NCBI GenBank assembly: GCA_017396865.1 | Contig: JAFQKO010000165.1 | Coordinates: forward strand, 1-16,525 | Length of the DNA stretch: 16,525 bases | From: Clostridia bacterium | GTDB taxonomy: Bacteria; Bacillota_A; Clostridia; Oscillospirales; QAKW01 | Reading direction: 5' to 3' | In this document: piece after piece, positions 14,889 through 16,525 of the stretch | Layout of the letters: each line of letters begins with the position of its first letter | How positions within the stretch are numbered: the stretch's first letter is position 1 | Program-made: the position numbers and the translations under genes | Notes under the pieces: model-generated | The model's database searches: none | Told to the model about the DNA's origin: nothing | What the model saw: only the letters and a program-made list of their open reading frames with translations

Positions 14889-15489
14889 GCAGATTGTTTT
14901 CGATTGCGGCGGTGTTTTTGTTGATATTCAATTCCGCCAACTGATCGAAAAGCTGACCGGCAGCAAGGAGGCAGGCGAAGCCTTTTATGATCGCTTATTC
15001 GCCCCCAATACCCCTTGGGGACTGCGCTATGACAAAGGGCTCTGCAATAAGCAAGAAGCCTATGAAGAGCTGCTGGAATGGATGGACGTTAAGAATGCAG
15101 AAGTCCTTCGCAAATTCATGGACGAATGGCCCTATTGGCTGCCCACCTTCCCTGAAATGGAGACCATTGTAGATGAGCTGCATGCAAAGGGCTTTAAATG
15201 CTATCTGCTTTCGAATTTCTCCGAACAATACGAAGAGTTTGAACCGCTCTGCCCCGCTATCGCCAATCTGGACGGCAAGCTGATCTCCTATCGAATCCAT
15301 ATGATCAAGCCAAACCACGATATATTCGAATATGCAGCAAAGGAATTCGGCATCAAGCCGGAGGAAACCATCTTTGTGGATGATAATCCGCCCAACGTGG
15401 AGGCCTCCTGCGAGGTCGGATATCAGGGCTATCATTATACCTCCGCAGCCGAGCTGCGCAGTTACTTGAAAGAGCAGGGAATTTTGTAA
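14875..15489 (+). CDS. HAD superfamily hydrolase, subfamily IA (YihX-like)
   Basis: A small phosphatase-type protein of 204 residues, similar in pattern to E. coli YihX (alpha-glucose-1-phosphatase). HAD motifs: I VFDCGGVFVDI with nucleophile Asp10 (8-18), II LLSNFS with Ser113 (111-116), III Lys145 in MIKPN, IV FVDDN with Asp169/Asp170. In motif I the second Asp of the usual DxD is Gly12, as in the FDxG form of YihX-like members, so this need not mean loss of activity. The substrate is unknown. The start ATG 14875 has AGGAGG upstream, which is encoded by the Glu codons of the PBP2 tail; the genes overlap by 14 bases. No terminator follows before the next promoter. Confidence 0.88.
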   Translation: MSRIKQIVFDCGGVFVDIQFRQLIEKLTGSKEAGEAFYDRLFAPNTPWGLRYDKGLCNKQEAYEELLEWMDVKNAEVLRKFMDEWPYWLPTFPEMETIVDELHAKGFKCYLLSNFSEQYEEFEPLCPAIANLDGKLISYRIHMIKPNHDIFEYAAKEFGIKPEETIFVDDNPPNVEASCEVGYQGYHYTSAAELRSYLKEQGIL

Positions 15490-15498
15490 AAAAGCCTC

Positions 15499-15527
15499 TT
15501 GACAGATTTTTTCAAGTGTGCTATATT
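15499..15527 (+). promoter_or_regulatory. Promoter of the Trp T-box leader and trpB
   Basis: Consensus -35 TTGACA (15499-15504), a 17-base spacer, and -10 TATATT (15522-15527). Start point about 15534, at the head of the T-box leader. It begins only 10 bases after the HAD stop codon. Confidence 0.88.
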
Positions 15528-15534
15528 AAGTCCA

Positions 15535-15804
15535 TAAACCGATGAGTAAGAGTAAGTAAGGGCTTTGGATGTTCCAAGAGAGCCGCAGGCGCTGGGAATG
15601 CGGTAGCGGAAGAAGCTCCGAATGGGCTTACGAGGGCGGCATGAACGCAATGCGCAAGTAATGACCGACGGGGCGCGCCCGTTATCGTCGCGATCCGCAT
15701 GATGGTGCGGAGCAGAGTGGATGAGCATTCATCAATATGGGTGGCACCGCAGAAAGTTGTTTTTTCTGTCCCATACTTCCCCACGGGGAGGTATGGGATT
15801 TTTT
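15535..15804 (+). ncRNA. T-box riboswitch leader, tryptophan-specific
   Basis: A T-box leader senses uncharged tRNA and then favours an antiterminator over a terminator. Stem I begins at GTAAG (15556-15560) pairing with CTTAC (15627-15631). The specifier codon TGG (Trp) is at 15623-15625, preceded by GAA as in the loop-E-like specifier bulge. AAGAGAG (15576-15582) is the AG-type motif of stem I. The T-box core GGGTGGCACCGC is at 15739-15750; its TGGC (15742-15745) would pair with a tRNA 3' end GCCA, and tRNA-Trp carries discriminator G. The terminator at 15770-15804 completes it. Specifier, discriminator and the downstream trpB all agree on Trp. Confidence 0.93.
15770..15804 (+). terminator. 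Conditional intrinsic terminator of the T-box leader
   Basis: Stem CCCATACTTCCC / GGGAGGTATGGG (one U-G pair) with a tight loop, then A and six Ts (15799-15804). It should form when tRNA-Trp is charged, stopping transcription before trpB. It is also the first terminator met by any read-through from the mre operon. Confidence 0.93.
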
Positions 15805-15817
15805 ATTGGAGGTCAAT

Positions 15818-15883
15818 ATGTTTTTACTCAGCAAACGATGGCGTTCCTGCCTTGATTCGCAAAAAATTTCATATATAATATAA
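15818..15883 (+). CDS. Possible 21-codon leader peptide between T-box terminator and trpB
   Basis: ATG 15818 follows GGAGG (15808-15812) at a short 5-base spacing and opens 21 codons ending at TAA 15881, just before the trpB ribosome binding site. It starts MFLLSKRWRS and contains only one Trp codon, so it is not a classical Trp attenuation peptide. It could be a remnant of a lost gene or chance. It resembles no known protein. Confidence 0.2.
   Translation: MFLLSKRWRSCLDSQKISYII
15852..15879 (+). promoter_or_regulatory. Possible secondary promoter downstream of the T-box
   Basis: TTGATT (15852-15857), a 16-base spacer and TATAAT (15874-15879). If used, it would bypass the T-box, but the start point (about 15886) falls on the trpB GGAGG, leaving a leader of about 13 bases. 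AT-rich sequence can give such matches by chance. Confidence 0.3.
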
Positions 15884-15898
15884 TTGGAGGAAAGAACC

Positions 15899-16525
15899 AT
15901 GCAATTTAACGGAATCGATTTTGATACTTATTTTAAAAATTATCCCAATAAGGAAGGCTACTTCGGCCCCTACGGCGGTGCTTATGTCGACGATAACCTG
16001 AAGAAGGCAATGGCCGAGATCAACGACGCTTATTTCACCATCTGCAAGTCCCGCAAGTTTATCGATGAGCTGCGCCGTATCCGCAAGGAGTTCCAGGGCA
16101 GACCCACCCCCATCACCCATCTGGAGCGGCTTTCCAACAGCCTCGGCAACGGCGTTCAGCTGTACGTTAAGCGGGAGGATCTGAACCATACCGGCGCTCA
16201 TAAGCTCAACCACTGCATGGGCGAAGCGCTGCTGGCTAAGTACATGGGCAAAAAGAAGCTGATCGCCGAGACCGGTGCCGGCCAGCACGGTGTTGCGCTG
16301 GCAACCGCTGCCGCCTATTTCGGCTTGGAATGCGATATTTATATGGGCTCTGTCGATATTAAAAAGCAGGCGCCCAACGTGGCAAGAATGAAGATTCTGG
16401 GCGCCAATGTGGTGGAGGTGACCGAAGGTCTTGCCACCTTGAAGGAAGCAGTAGACGCCGCCTTTGCAGCTTACGCTCAGGATTATGAGAATTCCATTTA
16501 TTGTATTGGTTCAGTGGTGGGCCCC
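15899..16525 (+). CDS. trpB: Tryptophan synthase beta chain, first 209 residues (runs off right edge)
   Basis: TrpB is a PLP enzyme that joins indole and L-serine to make tryptophan. The visible part shows [11 protein letters not shown] (20-30), [13 protein letters not shown] (67-79), the PLP motif [10 protein letters not shown] with Lys102 (95-104), and [11 protein letters not shown] with catalytic Glu124 (123-133), then [10 protein letters not shown] (141-150). It differs from textbook TrpB1 in spots: [11 protein letters not shown] where HKINNALGQAL is usual, and [10 protein letters not shown] where a QALNV-type stretch is usual. This suggests a distinct TrpB subgroup. The start ATG 15899 has GGAGG eight bases upstream. 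No trpA or other trp gene is visible upstream; what follows is outside the window. It is controlled by the Trp T-box. Confidence 0.95.
   Translation, partial: MQFNGIDFDTYFKNYPNKEGYFGPYGGAYVDDNLKKAMAEINDAYFTICKSRKFIDELRRIRKEFQGRPTPITHLERLSNSLGNGVQLYVKREDLNHTGAHKLNHCMGEALLAKYMGKKKLIAETGAGQHGVALATAAAYFGLECDIYMGSVDIKKQAPNVARMKILGANVVEVTEGLATLKEAVDAAFAAYAQDYENSIYCIGSVVGP

Noticed and set aside
14902..14935. Loss of HAD activity from DxG in motif I
   Set aside because: YihX-like active HAD phosphatases also have FDxG here, so the change is normal for the subgroup.
15818..15883. Classical Trp attenuation leader peptide
   Set aside because: Only one Trp codon, no adjacent alternative hairpins, and it lies after the T-box terminator rather than before it.

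Overview
This window looks like a chromosomal segment of a Gram-positive Clostridia-type bacterium (Bacillota), possibly an Oscillospirales/Ruminococcaceae-like gut anaerobe; the genus cannot be read from the sequence. The reasons are GGAGG-type ribosome binding sites, sigma-A-type promoters in short AT-rich gaps between GC-rich genes, a tryptophan T-box leader, a long U32 'peptidase', and the linked minD/mgsA and mreBCD/PBP2 genes typical of Clostridia. I see no phage, transposon, CRISPR, tRNA or rRNA sequence.

Layout. (1) Bases 1-3946, minus strand: an operon minD - mgsA - hisS - aspS reading leftward from a promoter just upstream of minD. aspS runs off the left edge. hisS and aspS overlap by four bases. 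(2) Bases 3965-6139, minus strand: a decayed or repurposed acyl-CoA-synthetase-like (ANL) protein and, upstream of it, a one-TM membrane protein of unknown function with an acidic tail. A strong hairpin sits between the two. (3) Bases 6175-6272 hold back-to-back promoters. (4) 6306-8333 plus: a U32-family protein, convergent on an AEC transporter (8373-9317, minus). They share one bidirectional terminator. (5) 9386-15489 plus: a tight seven-gene operon zapA - maf - mreB - mreC - mreD - PBP2 (mrdA) - HAD hydrolase, with overlaps or a 1-base gap at every junction. (6) 15499-16525: a promoter, a Trp-specific T-box leader with conditional terminator, and a stand-alone trpB that runs off the right edge.

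How the genes work together. Much of the window concerns cell shape and division: ZapA (Z-ring), MinD (site selection), and MreB/MreC/MreD/PBP2 (lateral wall elongation). In many Clostridia the mre and min genes form one continuous cluster; here they are about 5.5 kb apart on opposite strands and minC and minE are not in the window. Several left-hand proteins keep the family fold but lose expected functional parts: MinD lacks the usual C-terminal membrane-targeting helix, MgsA has conservative or radical changes at four catalytic positions, and the ANL protein lacks its ATP-binding loop, the TGD region and the catalytic lysine tail. The right-hand genes look intact. The trpB leader reads the codon TGG and pairs with a discriminator G, both fitting tRNA-Trp, so trpB should be induced by uncharged tRNA-Trp. 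No other trp gene is visible.
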